A stretch of DNA of 64,000 nt from Agrobacterium larrymoorei (GCF_005145045.1 NZ_CP039692.1:1381501-1445500); one strand, 5' to 3'. Positions 47,793 to 57,862 are shown, numbered from the stretch's first letter. Notes: generated by a model from the sequence alone, not told the origin. Numbers and translations: made by a program.

Positions 47793-50315
47793 TCAGGCAC
47801 TTTTCGCGTGCAGGATCAGGAACGATTGGTCTGCTAACGTGTCGCCAGTTATTTCGTGTCCGACCTTGATCTGCTCGTCGGTGAGGACATTGCGATAGTT
47901 TCGGTTCGCGAGCGAGGAGGGAAGGGGCAAAACCGCCTCCGCAAGCTTCGGGGGAAGGGCGAAGTCGGCTTTGCCTTCGAGTGTAAACCTCGGAAGAATC
48001 ACCAATACCGCTTCGTCATCATGGATACGGGCGAAAGCAATCGTGTTGTCCTGCGCGGCCTCTAAAGGCACGTATTCACCCTGCTGGAACAACTTCGCTG
48101 ACTGCTGCCGAAGCTTGAGCAACAGCACTATGATCTGTTGTTTCAGCGAGCCATTATGCCAGGAGGAGATATCTGCGATGTTTGGTTTGTCCGATGTGCT
48201 GAGCCACGTCGCCAGCATCTCGAAATCCGGCTCGCGGCGATTGTCCGGGTCCACAAGGCTGAAATCCAGAGCATCGCTGCCTTGGTAGATATCTGGCACG
48301 CCGGGGGCGAGAAGCTTTATGATTGTCTGGGTGATGCTGTTGGCAAGGCCTGCATCGATGAAGGGCCGAAGCGTCTTCAGGAAGTCTTCAAGAAATGCAG
48401 AGTTTTGCGGTGAAAAGAGGTGCTCGGCATAGTCCTTGACCGCTTGCTCATACTGCTCGTTCGAGTCTCCCCAGTTTGTCCGGAGCTTCGCTTCGCGCAG
48501 CGCCTTCTCGACATAGGCGAGGAAGCGATCCTTATATTCGCGGAGCGCTTGCTGATCGTTGACATCGAAATCCGGAAGCAGCAGCCCGGCGAGTGCCTGA
48601 TAAAGCATCCATTCGATTTCCGGCTCCGGCGCTGCTCCGTCCTCAAGTTCGCAGACGACTTTGGCATTCATCTGCCGCCAGCGCTCCACTGCATCTACCC
48701 AAGCCTCAGGTGCCTCCGACAGGGTGTAGAGCCGGGCGCGGGCATCTTCACCGCGCTTGGTGTCGTGGGTGGAAGTGCCGGAAATGGCCATTGGCTGCAG
48801 CTTTGCGCGAAGTTGCATATCCTCGTGAAAGCGATCCAGTGAGAAACGCGGCGGTACCGGCTCGGCTCCGACTTCGTTGAGACCAAGCAGCATGTTTTGC
48901 CGATAGAACAGTGTGTCCTCTATGGATTTCGCCATCATCGGGCCGGTGAGTTGCTGGAATTTGGTGCGGAGAATGGCCGCTAAGTCGAGCGCTTCGGACG
49001 GAACTTCGCAGTTGAGAATACGGGTCAAAAACGCCAGCGCCTCTTGCGAAGGCACATGATTGCCGCTCTTTATGGTCTTCAAAACACTGTCGAGCAGTTT
49101 CTTGTCGTCGTTCCGCAAACCCTGCGCGGTGCCATAGGTGCGATAAACGGGGAAGGCGATGAGCATTTCGCGCAAGGCGTCTTTTAGATCGGCTTCAGAA
49201 AGCTCGTTTCCGCATTCAGCGCCAATCGTGCTGGCAAGTTTCAGAAGCGTGGAAACTTCCCCTTTAAAGTTTTTGTTGACCATCAGAAGCTTCGCATCGC
49301 GCAACTGCTGCTTCACATCGAGCTCTTTGCCGCTGAGCTTTTCATAGGCCGAGCGCAAGGTGTCCAGTTTATTATCATCCACCAGCGCGTGGCTCAGCGA
49401 TGCGATGAATTCGTAACCTGTCGTGCCTGAAACCGGCCAGTCTGCCGGAAGCTGCTCGCCCTCGCCGAGGATTTTTTCGACCGTGATGTAGCAATCGGGA
49501 CCAGCTTCCCGTCTCAGGCGGTCGACATAGCCTTTGGGGTCTGCCAGGCCATCGATATGGTCGATGCGCAGACCCTGAACCGAGCCGTTTCGCACTAGTT
49601 CTAGGATAAGCCTGTGGCTGTCGCGAAAAACGGCCTCGTCTTCCGCCCGCACACCTGCCAGCCCGGATACCTCGAAGAAACGGCGATAGGAGAGATTGCT
49701 CGCCGCCTCCCGCCATGATGTCAGGTGATAGGATTGCTGGTCGTGCAGCTGCTGAATTACCGTGGGGTCTTTGGTCTTGAGGATTTCCGCTTCGCGACCC
49801 TCATAGGTCTCCGGATTCAGCGGATAGAAGCTTTCGAAATAGGCAAAGGCTGGCTTTCCGGTTTTTGGGTCGGGCGCGATGCTGATGTCGCCATCTGCAA
49901 CAACCTTTTCGAAACTATCGCCCAGAAAGGGCAGGGTCAGTTTTCTTGACCAGTCGATATCGAAATGGCGCGCGTAGCGGCTTTTCTCGCCATCCTCCAC
50001 CACATCCCGCCACCATGGCGTTTCCAGAGAAGCGGCCATATGGTTTGGCACGATATCGAGGATGAGTCCCAGACCAGCTTTCTTCAGAGCCGCAACCAGC
50101 CCATCGAAGCCTTCGCGACCGCCAATCGCCGGGTCGATCTCATTCGCATCGGTCACATCATAGCCGTGGGTGGAGCCGCTGGTCGCAGTAAATATCGGCG
50201 ACGCATAGAAATGGCTGATGCCGAGCGCTTTCAGATAAGGCACGAGCTTGGCCGCGCGGTCGAACGTCATGCCATTGCGGAATTGAATGCGGTAGGTGGC
50301 TGTCGGAAATGTCAT
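47793..50315 (-). CDS. treY: Maltooligosyltrehalose synthase
   Basis: An 840-residue GH13 enzyme that turns the reducing end of a maltooligosaccharide into a trehalose unit. Catalytic blocks in order: YASPIFTATSGSTHGYDV, LILDIVPNHMA, GLRIDHIDGLADP (nucleophile Asp), ITVEKILGEGEQLP (acid/base Glu) and TSTHDTKRGEDARAR. The length is close to the family norm. The start at 50315 (MTFPTATYRIQF) matches family N-termini; ATG 50327 would add four residues. treZ lies divergently 214 bp away. No treX/glgX debranching gene is in the window. Confidence 0.95.
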   Translation of the reverse strand: MTFPTATYRIQFRNGMTFDRAAKLVPYLKALGISHFYASPIFTATSGSTHGYDVTDANEIDPAIGGREGFDGLVAALKKAGLGLILDIVPNHMAASLETPWWRDVVEDGEKSRYARHFDIDWSRKLTLPFLGDSFEKVVADGDISIAPDPKTGKPAFAYFESFYPLNPETYEGREAEILKTKDPTVIQQLHDQQSYHLTSWREAASNLSYRRFFEVSGLAGVRAEDEAVFRDSHRLILELVRNGSVQGLRIDHIDGLADPKGYVDRLRREAGPDCYITVEKILGEGEQLPADWPVSGTTGYEFIASLSHALVDDNKLDTLRSAYEKLSGKELDVKQQLRDAKLLMVNKNFKGEVSTLLKLASTIGAECGNELSEADLKDALREMLIAFPVYRTYGTAQGLRNDDKKLLDSVLKTIKSGNHVPSQEALAFLTRILNCEVPSEALDLAAILRTKFQQLTGPMMAKSIEDTLFYRQNMLLGLNEVGAEPVPPRFSLDRFHEDMQLRAKLQPMAISGTSTHDTKRGEDARARLYTLSEAPEAWVDAVERWRQMNAKVVCELEDGAAPEPEIEWMLYQALAGLLLPDFDVNDQQALREYKDRFLAYVEKALREAKLRTNWGDSNEQYEQAVKDYAEHLFSPQNSAFLEDFLKTLRPFIDAGLANSITQTIIKLLAPGVPDIYQGSDALDFSLVDPDNRREPDFEMLATWLSTSDKPNIADISSWHNGSLKQQIIVLLLKLRQQSAKLFQQGEYVPLEAAQDNTIAFARIHDDEAVLVILPRFTLEGKADFALPPKLAEAVLPLPSSLANRNYRNVLTDEQIKVGHEITGDTLADQSFLILHAKSA

Positions 50316-50529
50316 GCGGCATCCCATGCGCTATGATGAGGAACGGAACTTTCAGGGCCTGTTGAACGCCATTGAAAGCGATGCGCAAACTGCCTGACGC
50401 TTCATGAGTTCCACCCTTCCAGATGCTTTCCGACAAAGTTCGAAAGAGCGTGAAATCCGGCTTTCTCCGGTGAACCTTTTCATCCTCACGCGGTTTGCTG
50501 CGGTGCACTCATTCAGATAAGGGCTTGCC

Positions 50530-52308
50530 GTGGTTCAGACATTCGATTTCGGTCCAGTTATCTCCAATCAGAACGTCACATTCCGTTTATGGGCACCGCT
50601 ACAGGATAGCGTGAAGCTGCGCATCGGTGATGACCCGCCCAAGCAGATGGTGAGAGATGAAGAAGGCTGGCATCACCACAGCCTGAGCGATGTTTCACCC
50701 GGTACGCTTTACAAATTCGTTCTGGGCGACGGGCTGGAGATCCCTGATCCGGCATCGCGTTTTCAGCCGCAGGATGTTCACGGACCGAGCGAGCTTGTCG
50801 ATCTTTCGACATTTCAATGGCAGTGCCACGAATGGTTGGGCCGACCGTGGGAGGATATCGTCATCTACGAACTCCATATCGGTACATTTACGAAGCAGGG
50901 AACGTTTCTAAGTGCGGTTGAACGTCTCGATCACCTGAAAGACCTCGGCATCACCTCAATCCAAATCATGCCGCTCAGCGATTTTCCGGGAGATTATGGC
51001 TGGGGTTATGATGGCGTGCTGCCCTATGCGCCCGACAGCAGCTATGGCAGGCCGGAGGATTTGATGGCGCTGGTGGATGCAGCGCATGAGCGCGGCATCT
51101 GCGTATTCCTCGATGTCGTCTATAACCACTTCGGACCGGACGGAAATTACCTCCCAAGCTACGCGCCGCTTTTTTCGGAAAGCCACGAAAACCCGTGGGG
51201 CAAAGGCCTGAATTATGATGGCGAAGGCGCCGAACAGGTTCGGGAATTCGTTATTCAAAACGCCATTTACTGGGTCACGCAGTTCAGGATCGACGGGCTG
51301 CGGCTGGATGCCGTTCACGCCATTGTCGATGACAGCGACGAACATGTGCTGCACGAGTTGGCTAGAAGAGTGAGGGACGCTGGAGGCGATCGGCACATCC
51401 ATCTGATCGTTGAAAACGAGGATAATGACAGCGATCTTCTGGCGTGGGATGCGGCGGGCAAGCCTGAACATTTTACCGCTCAATGGAACGATGACATCCA
51501 CCACGTCCTGCATATTGCCGCGACAGGCGAGACATTTGGCTATTACAAGGACTATTCCGACGACGAGAAGAAACTCGGTCGCGCCATAGCGGAAGGCTTC
51601 ACCTTTCAGGGGGAGCACATGCCTTATCGGGAGGATGAGCGCGGCAAGCCGAGTGCGCATCTGCCGCCCACTGCTTTCATCTCCTTCATGCAAAACCACG
51701 ATCAGATCGGCAATCGCGCACTTGGCGACAGAATGCAGAGCTACGCTTCGAAAGATGCGCTGAAAGCCATCGCCTCCATCTATCTGCTCGCTCCGCAGAT
51801 ACCGATGCTGTTCATGGGCGAAGAATGGGGGTCGTCCGATACCTTCGCTTATTTCTGCGATTTCGATGAGGAGTTGAACCAGAAAGTGCGTGATGGGCGT
51901 CGTGAAGAACTGTCTCGACTGCCCGGCTTCGATGCGGAAGACCTGCCTGACCCAACGGCCAGAGAGACGTTTGAATCGTCAAAACTCGACTGGTCGCGAT
52001 TGGATGAAGAGGCTTCGGAAGAGACGCTATCCTTCTACAAAAAGCTGCTTGCTGTGCGAAAAAAGCGGATCGTCCCGCTGCTTCCGGGCATGACTTCAGG
52101 TGCTTCGCAATATGATGTTCGCGATGGTCTGGTGAACGTTACGTGGGTGTCTGAAGGCGGCAAGGCGTTGCGGCTTCTCGCCAATCTTTCGGACACGAAA
52201 AAGGCTGTCGGCGATTATCAGCAGGGCGAGGAAATCTTCTCGTTAGGTTCGGTCACCCGTTCTGAAATCGCGCCATGGTCGGTGATCTGGACGGTTGAGA
52301 ATCGCTAA
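50530..52308 (+). CDS. treZ: Malto-oligosyltrehalose trehalohydrolase
   Basis: A 592-residue GH13 enzyme that frees trehalose from the TreY product. Residues ~1-85 are an N-terminal CBM48-like beta domain (FRLWAPLQDSVKLRIG). The barrel has VVYNHFGPDGNYL, RIDGLRLDAVHAI (nucleophile Asp), HLIVENED (acid/base Glu) and FMQNHDQIGNRALGDR. The start is GTG 50530, with a modest AAGGG upstream. It is divergent from treY, so both are likely controlled from one intergenic region. Trehalose protects the cell during osmotic stress and drying. Confidence 0.95.
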   Translation: MVQTFDFGPVISNQNVTFRLWAPLQDSVKLRIGDDPPKQMVRDEEGWHHHSLSDVSPGTLYKFVLGDGLEIPDPASRFQPQDVHGPSELVDLSTFQWQCHEWLGRPWEDIVIYELHIGTFTKQGTFLSAVERLDHLKDLGITSIQIMPLSDFPGDYGWGYDGVLPYAPDSSYGRPEDLMALVDAAHERGICVFLDVVYNHFGPDGNYLPSYAPLFSESHENPWGKGLNYDGEGAEQVREFVIQNAIYWVTQFRIDGLRLDAVHAIVDDSDEHVLHELARRVRDAGGDRHIHLIVENEDNDSDLLAWDAAGKPEHFTAQWNDDIHHVLHIAATGETFGYYKDYSDDEKKLGRAIAEGFTFQGEHMPYREDERGKPSAHLPPTAFISFMQNHDQIGNRALGDRMQSYASKDALKAIASIYLLAPQIPMLFMGEEWGSSDTFAYFCDFDEELNQKVRDGRREELSRLPGFDAEDLPDPTARETFESSKLDWSRLDEEASEETLSFYKKLLAVRKKRIVPLLPGMTSGASQYDVRDGLVNVTWVSEGGKALRLLANLSDTKKAVGDYQQGEEIFSLGSVTRSEIAPWSVIWTVENR

Positions 52309-52310
52309 AT

Positions 52311-52341
52311 AAAAAGAGCGCGGCATTGTCCGCGCTCCCTG
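52311..52341. terminator. Terminator between treZ and the RND pump gene
   Basis: 8-bp perfect stem GAGCGCGG/CCGCGCTC (52316-52323 and 52330-52337). On the minus strand it is followed by TTTTTATTT, so it ends the RND operon well; it is weaker for treZ. Confidence 0.8.
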
Positions 52342-52364
52342 TTTTCATGATTGTTCGAGCAGAT

Positions 52365-55300
52365 TTAGCTCGCCTTCTCCATTCGGTAATCCGAGTTCGC
52401 TGGATCCTCCTGCTTGTGCTGGACAAGCGGGCGGTTGCCGGTCAGCGCTCTTACGAGCACGTAGAACACAGGCGTCATGAAGATGCCGAAGAAGGTGACG
52501 CCGATCATGCCGGAGAAGACGGCCACACCCATGGCGGCACGCATTTCCGCACCGGCGCCGGTGGAAATGACCAGCGGCACCACGCCCATGATGAAGGCGA
52601 GCGAGGTCATCAGGATCGGGCGCAATCTCAACCGGCTGGCTTCGATTGCGGCGGCGATGGGCTTGCGCCCCTCGAATTCCAGTTCCCGTGCAAATTCCAC
52701 GATCAGGATCGCGTTCTTTGCCGAGAGGCCGACAAGGACGACAAGGCCGATCTGCGTAAAGATGTTGTTGTCCCCTCCCGTCAGCCAGACGCCCGTCAGT
52801 GCTGCCAGCACGCCCATCGGCACGATCATGATGATCGCAAGCGGAAGCGTCAGACTTTCATATTGGGCGGCAAGAACCAGATAGACCAGAAGAAGCGCTA
52901 ACGGGAAGACGATGATGCTCGAATTGCCCGCAAGGATCTGCTGATAGGTCAGGTCCGTCCACTCGAACTCGATGCCCTGAGGCAGCGTTTCGTTGAGGAT
53001 TTTCTCGATGGCAGCCTGTGCCTGACCGGAAGAATATCCCGGAGCCGGACCGCCATTGATATCTGCTGCCAGGAAGCCGTTATAACGGTTGGTCCGTTCC
53101 GGTCCTGTGGTGGCATCCACCTTCAACAGCGTCGAAAGCGGTATCATATCTCCATTGGAGGAGCGAACTTTCAGGCGGCCAATGTCTTCCGCATGGGCGC
53201 GGAACTGGGAATCCGCCTGCACACGCACACTGTAGGTTCGCCCGAAGGCATTGAAGTCGTTGACATAAAGCGAACCGAGATAAATCTGCAGCGTCTGGAA
53301 CACATCGGTAACCGACACGCCAAGCTGTTCTGCCTTCGCGCGGTCGAGATCGGCATAAAGCTGTGGCACGTTGATCTGGAAGCTGGAGAAGATGCCAGCC
53401 AGTTCCGGAGCCTGATAAGCCTTTGCCATGACGGCCTTCTGGGCCTCATCCAGAGCCTGATAGCCGTAACCGGCACGGTCCTCGATTTGCAGTTTGAAGC
53501 CGCCTGTCGTGCCAAGGCCGTTGACCGGCGGTGGCGGGAACATTGCGATGAAGGCGTCCTGAATGCCCGCGAACTTCTGGTTCAGCTGCATGGCGATTGC
53601 ACCGCCGGAAAGCTCTGGCGTCTTGCGTTTGTCGAAGTCATCCAGAACGGCAAAGACAATACCGGCATTGGAACCGATGGTGAAACCGTTGATCGAAAGA
53701 CCCGGGAATGCGATGGCGTTGCTGACGCCGGGCTGCTCGCGGGCAATTTCGCTCATGCGCTTGATCACGTCTTCGGTCCGGTCCAGCGTCGCGCCGTCCG
53801 GCAATTGCGCAAAGCCGATCAGATACTGCTTGTCCTGACTTGGCACGAAGCCGGAAGGCACCAGGTTGAACATGCCATAGGTCGCGCCGACCAGGGCGAG
53901 ATAGATGAACATGACGATGCTCTTGCGCGAAACGAGGCCGCCGACGGTGCGTCCATAACCATTGGAGGCCGCCCCGAAGAAGCGGTTGAAGCCGCGGAAG
54001 AACCAGCCGAACACCTTGTCCATGCCACGCGTCAACCAGTCTTTCGGTGCGTCATGCTCCTTCAGAAGCAGGGCGGAAAGGGCAGGTGAAAGCGTGAGCG
54101 AGTTGATGGCCGAGATGACCGTCGAGATGGCGATGGTCAGCGCGAACTGCCGGTAGAACTGACCCGACAGGCCGGAAATGAAGGCCAGTGGCACGAAAAC
54201 GGCGACGAGAACGAGCGCAATCGCGATGATCGGGCCCGAAACTTCGCGCATGGCCTTATAGGTGGCCTCTCGCGGAGAAAGCCCGTTTTCGATGTTGCGC
54301 TCGACGTTTTCCACCACGACGATGGCGTCATCCACCACGATGCCGATGGCAAGCACGAGCCCGAACAGCGTCAGCGCGTTTATCGAGAAGCCGAAGGCAT
54401 ACATGACCGCAAATGTACCGATGATCGAGACCGGAACCGCGATCAGCGGAATGATCGACGCACGCCACGTCTGAAGAAACAGGATGACCACCAGAACGAC
54501 CAGCGCCACGGCTTCCAGGAGCGTATCCACGACCTTGTCGATGGACGCGCGCACGAATTTGGTCGTGTCATAGACGATTTCGTATTTCACGCCATCCGGC
54601 ATGGCCAGTTGGAGGTTATCCATCGTGGCGCGAACATTATCGGCAATCTCGATGGCGTTTGAGCCGGGTGCCTGAAGCACTGCGACGGCAACCGCTGGCT
54701 TGCCATCCAGCAGCGAACGAAGCGTATAGTCGGCGGCACCTAGTTCGATGCGGGCAATATCGCGCAGGCGTGTGATTTCGCCATTGGCACCGCTCTTGAC
54801 GATGATGTTGCCGAATTCTTCCGGCGTTGAAAGACGGCCTTGGGCATTGACGTTCAGCTGAAGATCAACGCCATTCGGGCTTGGCGAAGCGCCGATGACG
54901 CCTGCTGCGGCCTGAACGTTTTGGGCACGAATGGCGTCGGAGACGTCTGACGCTGCAAGATCGTGGGCCGCTACCTTCTGCGGATCGAGCCACACGCGCA
55001 TGGAGTAATCGCCAGCACCGAAAACCTGCACCTGACCGACGCCTTCGATGCGTGCAAGGCGGTCCTTGACGTTCAGCGTGGCGTAGTTGCGCAGATAGGT
55101 GATGTCATAGGCGTCCGTGGTCGAAACCAGATTGACGACCATGATGAAGTCCGGCGAACTCTTGACGGTGGTGATGCCGAGGGCGCGAACTTCCGAAGGC
55201 AGCCGCGGTTCGGCCTGCGATACGCGGTTCTGAACCAGCTGCTGCGCCTTGTCGGGGTCCGTGCCCAGCTTGAAGGTGACGGTCAGCGTCAGCACGCCGT

Positions 55301-55559
55301 CCGACGTGGCTTGGGAGGCCATGTAGAGCATGTCTTCCACACCGTTTATCTGCTCTTCCAACGGAGTAGCAACGGTTTCCGCGATCACGGCCGGGTTTGC
55401 GCCCGGATAGGTCGCGCGAACGACGACGGATGGTGGAACGACTTCAGGATATTCGGAAATCGGCAGCGCGCGCATGCCAAGCAGGCCCGCCACGACGATA
55501 AGAATGGACAGCACGGCAGCAAAGACCGGCCTGTCGACAAAAAATCTGGAGATGTTCAT
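52365..55559 (-). CDS. RND multidrug efflux pump, inner-membrane subunit (HAE1 family)
   Basis: A 1064-residue AcrB/MexB-like pump. It begins MNISRFFVDRPVFAAVLSIL. The proton relay is complete: two aspartates in IGIVVDDAIVVVENVE (TM4) and the lysine in GLSAKNAILIVEFA (TM10). Two large periplasmic loops (roughly residues 40-335 and 565-865) are present, as is the C-terminal GVVPLVISTGAGAEMRAAMG block. It acts with the adaptor just upstream and an outer-membrane TolC-type channel encoded elsewhere. Drug range is not predictable. The operon is probably controlled by the divergent LysR gene. Confidence 0.96.
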   Translation of the reverse strand: MNISRFFVDRPVFAAVLSILIVVAGLLGMRALPISEYPEVVPPSVVVRATYPGANPAVIAETVATPLEEQINGVEDMLYMASQATSDGVLTLTVTFKLGTDPDKAQQLVQNRVSQAEPRLPSEVRALGITTVKSSPDFIMVVNLVSTTDAYDITYLRNYATLNVKDRLARIEGVGQVQVFGAGDYSMRVWLDPQKVAAHDLAASDVSDAIRAQNVQAAAGVIGASPSPNGVDLQLNVNAQGRLSTPEEFGNIIVKSGANGEITRLRDIARIELGAADYTLRSLLDGKPAVAVAVLQAPGSNAIEIADNVRATMDNLQLAMPDGVKYEIVYDTTKFVRASIDKVVDTLLEAVALVVLVVILFLQTWRASIIPLIAVPVSIIGTFAVMYAFGFSINALTLFGLVLAIGIVVDDAIVVVENVERNIENGLSPREATYKAMREVSGPIIAIALVLVAVFVPLAFISGLSGQFYRQFALTIAISTVISAINSLTLSPALSALLLKEHDAPKDWLTRGMDKVFGWFFRGFNRFFGAASNGYGRTVGGLVSRKSIVMFIYLALVGATYGMFNLVPSGFVPSQDKQYLIGFAQLPDGATLDRTEDVIKRMSEIAREQPGVSNAIAFPGLSINGFTIGSNAGIVFAVLDDFDKRKTPELSGGAIAMQLNQKFAGIQDAFIAMFPPPPVNGLGTTGGFKLQIEDRAGYGYQALDEAQKAVMAKAYQAPELAGIFSSFQINVPQLYADLDRAKAEQLGVSVTDVFQTLQIYLGSLYVNDFNAFGRTYSVRVQADSQFRAHAEDIGRLKVRSSNGDMIPLSTLLKVDATTGPERTNRYNGFLAADINGGPAPGYSSGQAQAAIEKILNETLPQGIEFEWTDLTYQQILAGNSSIIVFPLALLLVYLVLAAQYESLTLPLAIIMIVPMGVLAALTGVWLTGGDNNIFTQIGLVVLVGLSAKNAILIVEFARELEFEGRKPIAAAIEASRLRLRPILMTSLAFIMGVVPLVISTGAGAEMRAAMGVAVFSGMIGVTFFGIFMTPVFYVLVRALTGNRPLVQHKQEDPANSDYRMEKAS

Positions 55560-55649
55560 ATCAAAGCCCTCTCCGGCAGAAATAGGGAACGCAAAGCCCT
55601 GTCCGGCGGCTGATCGCTGCCGGAAATGGGCCTTACGGGGGATTGGGTG

Positions 55650-55670
55650 CCGACCGCTTGGAGCGATCGG
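55650..55670 (-). other. Intercistronic hairpin between adaptor and pump genes
   Basis: Stem of nine pairs with one mismatch (55650-55658 and 55662-55670) just past the adaptor stop. No T-run. It might trim or stabilise the mRNA between the two genes. The 117-bp gap also holds two near-identical AAAGCCCTxTCCGGC direct repeats (near 55563 and 55593). Confidence 0.35.
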
Positions 55671-55676
55671 TCAGTA

Positions 55677-56867
55677 TTAGTTGGAGGCCGCGACCTTCTC
55701 TTCCGTCTGCGGTGCGACAGTCGCGCCGGGGCGGATGCGTTGCAGGCCGTTCACCACGATCGTATCGCCAACGGACAGGCCGCTTTCGATGATGCGCTGA
55801 CCGTCAGCCGGTGCACCCGGCTTGATCTGGCGATAGGCGACCTTGTTTTCGCTATCCACCACGAAGACGAATTTCTTGTCCTGATCCGTACCGATGGCGC
55901 GGTCGCTAATGGTGATGCGGTTTTCCGGCTTTGGCTCGCCCATGCGGACCCGCACGAACTGGCCGGGAATGAGCCTGCCGTCCGGGTTTTCGAACACGGC
56001 CCGAACACCGATGGTGCCGCTGGTGGAATCAACCTGATTGTCGATCAGATGGAGGACACCCTTTATCGGCGTTCCCTCATCGGAAAGCGTGCCGATCTCG
56101 ACCGGGATCTGCTCCAGAGCTGGTAGCGAACCGTTCGTCTTCGGCAGTTCCGCCAGCGCCTTCATCACTGTTCCTTCGCTGGCGTTGAAGCTTGCATAGA
56201 TGGGGCTTACCGACACCAGCGAGGTGAGGACAGGCGAAGTCGAACCGGCGGCCACGAGATTGCCGGGGGTGATTTCGATCTTGCCGACGCGGCCTGAAAC
56301 GGGCGCGCGGATTTCGGTGTAGCTGAGATCGAGGTCCGCCGTGGTCAAGGCTGCGCGAGCTGCGCGCAACTGTGCCTCGGCTTCCGTAAACGCGCTTTGG
56401 CGCTGGTCCATGTCGCTCTGCGAAATGGTGCGGTTGTCGGAAAGACGCTTGCCGCGATCCAGCTCCGTTCTTGCAAGGCTGACCTTCGCTTCGGCGGAAG
56501 CGACCTGCGCCTGCGCACCCGCGACGGCTGCCTCATAAGGCGCCGGATCGATGGTGAAAAGGGCGTCGCCTTCCTTCACCAATGCGCCTTCGCGGAAGTG
56601 GACGGCCTTGATCTGGCCAACGACGCGGGACCGGATTTGCACCCGTTCGATGGCTTCGAGACGACCGGAAAACTCTTCCCAGCGCATGACATTGCGGCTT
56701 TCAACCTTGGCAACAGTGACCGGTGTCGGCGGTGCCTCGGCTGGTGTGGATGCAGCAGTTGCATCGCCGCTGCCGGGGAATTCGAACAGAAGCGCTGCGC
56801 CAAAAATGGAGACAGCAAGTCCTAGACCGGTGCCCAACAGGGCCCGGCGCTTGTGATTGAGCGTCAT
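55677..56867 (-). CDS. RND efflux membrane-fusion (adaptor) protein
   Basis: A 396-residue AcrA/MexA-like periplasmic adaptor. One N-terminal hydrophobic segment (ALLGTGLGLAVSIFGAALLF) acts as anchor or uncleaved signal; there is no lipobox cysteine. Order of domains: barrel-sandwich (GRLEAIERVQIRSRVVGQI), alpha-hairpin of ~60 residues rich in Ala/Glu (AQVASAEAKVSLARTEL to LRAARAALTTADLDL), then APVSGRVGKIEITPGNLV and the beta-barrel and membrane-proximal domains. It links the RND pump to an outer-membrane channel. The start is 62 bp from the upstream hydrolase-like gene. Confidence 0.95.
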   Translation of the reverse strand: MTLNHKRRALLGTGLGLAVSIFGAALLFEFPGSGDATAASTPAEAPPTPVTVAKVESRNVMRWEEFSGRLEAIERVQIRSRVVGQIKAVHFREGALVKEGDALFTIDPAPYEAAVAGAQAQVASAEAKVSLARTELDRGKRLSDNRTISQSDMDQRQSAFTEAEAQLRAARAALTTADLDLSYTEIRAPVSGRVGKIEITPGNLVAAGSTSPVLTSLVSVSPIYASFNASEGTVMKALAELPKTNGSLPALEQIPVEIGTLSDEGTPIKGVLHLIDNQVDSTSGTIGVRAVFENPDGRLIPGQFVRVRMGEPKPENRITISDRAIGTDQDKKFVFVVDSENKVAYRQIKPGAPADGQRIIESGLSVGDTIVVNGLQRIRPGATVAPQTEEKVAASN

Positions 56868-56929
56868 GGGATCTCTCCTTGGCCCCGGGACAGGGCCGAT
56901 CAGTTCAGCAAGTGAAATATAAAGGCGGT

Positions 56930-57727
56930 CTAAACTTTAAGGTCGCGGACGAAGGTCAGGAACTCCGAACAGACAGACGAAACCCAGGGGCCTCCATCGC
57001 CGCGATATAGACCCGTCCAGCCGATGCCGGGCGGGAAAACATGTTGTCTTACGCAGACATCCGATCCGATGAGCCGTTCTGCGTAATTGACGGTCTCGTC
57101 TCGCAGCGGATCGTCATCCGCCGTGAAAATCAGTGCCGGAGCAACCCGGTTAAGCCGGGTGCACTGGCAGGGCGCGGCGTAAGGGTGAAAGAAGCCGCAG
57201 GCCTTTGCCAGATAATGGCTCCAACCATCCGCCCAACGCTGCCGCATTCCAATCCGGTCTGCCTCACGGAACGATTCCGTCGTCATCATCGGATCGATCA
57301 TCGGGGACAGGAGAACCTGTCCCGCAAGCTTGCCCGGCATCCGGTCCCGCGCTTTGAGCGCCAGACCCGCTGCCACGTTACCACCCGCTTCTTCTCCGGC
57401 AACGAACAAGGGGGACTTGGCGCTGCCGAAACTCTTGCGGTCGTTATTCAGGTAATCCAGCGCCTCATAGGCGCAATCGATCACCAGTGGAAACTCGTTG
57501 CCTGAAGCCTCGCTGTAATTGGCTTCCACGACGACGACGCCGTTTTCAGCCAAGGCACGAGCCACGGGCAGTTCGGGGCGGTCCGATCCTTCTTCGAGAA
57601 AGGAACCACCTCTGAGATAGAGAACGACTGGCGGGTTGCGCAGGGTCTTCACACCTTCGTAACGGCGCACGAGGAGAGGCGGTTTGGCCGCTTTCCCACA
57701 CCCGAGCTGTTGCCATTGCGTCTGCAT
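56930..57727 (-). CDS. Alpha/beta-hydrolase-fold protein lacking catalytic Ser and His (probable pseudoenzyme)
   Basis: A 265-residue protein of the hormone-sensitive-lipase-like (HSL) esterase fold. The fold is clear: the oxyanion block is VVLYLRGGSFL where active enzymes have HGGGF; the nucleophile elbow is VAGEEAGGNVAAG where active enzymes have GDSAGGN, so Ser is Glu; the acid is kept in TADDDPLRDE; and the C-terminal PGIGWTG stands where GMxHGF supplies His. Two of three triad residues are gone, so esterase activity is unlikely. A binding or regulatory role is possible. It precedes the RND adaptor gene by 62 bp on the same strand. Start at 57727 by AAGGAA; fifteen additional upstream codons are discarded. 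Confidence 0.8.
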   Translation of the reverse strand: MQTQWQQLGCGKAAKPPLLVRRYEGVKTLRNPPVVLYLRGGSFLEEGSDRPELPVARALAENGVVVVEANYSEASGNEFPLVIDCAYEALDYLNNDRKSFGSAKSPLFVAGEEAGGNVAAGLALKARDRMPGKLAGQVLLSPMIDPMMTTESFREADRIGMRQRWADGWSHYLAKACGFFHPYAAPCQCTRLNRVAPALIFTADDDPLRDETVNYAERLIGSDVCVRQHVFPPGIGWTGLYRGDGGPWVSSVCSEFLTFVRDLKV

Positions 57728-57862
57728 GACGAGGTTCCTTCGCGACACCAATTGCGATGCCGGTAGTTGCAAAATCTGTAATGCATATTATTGTTCGGTG
57801 AAATTCGATCAAGTCGGCGAATAAGAAAACACTATTCCAAAATCACGGATAATAGGCCAATT

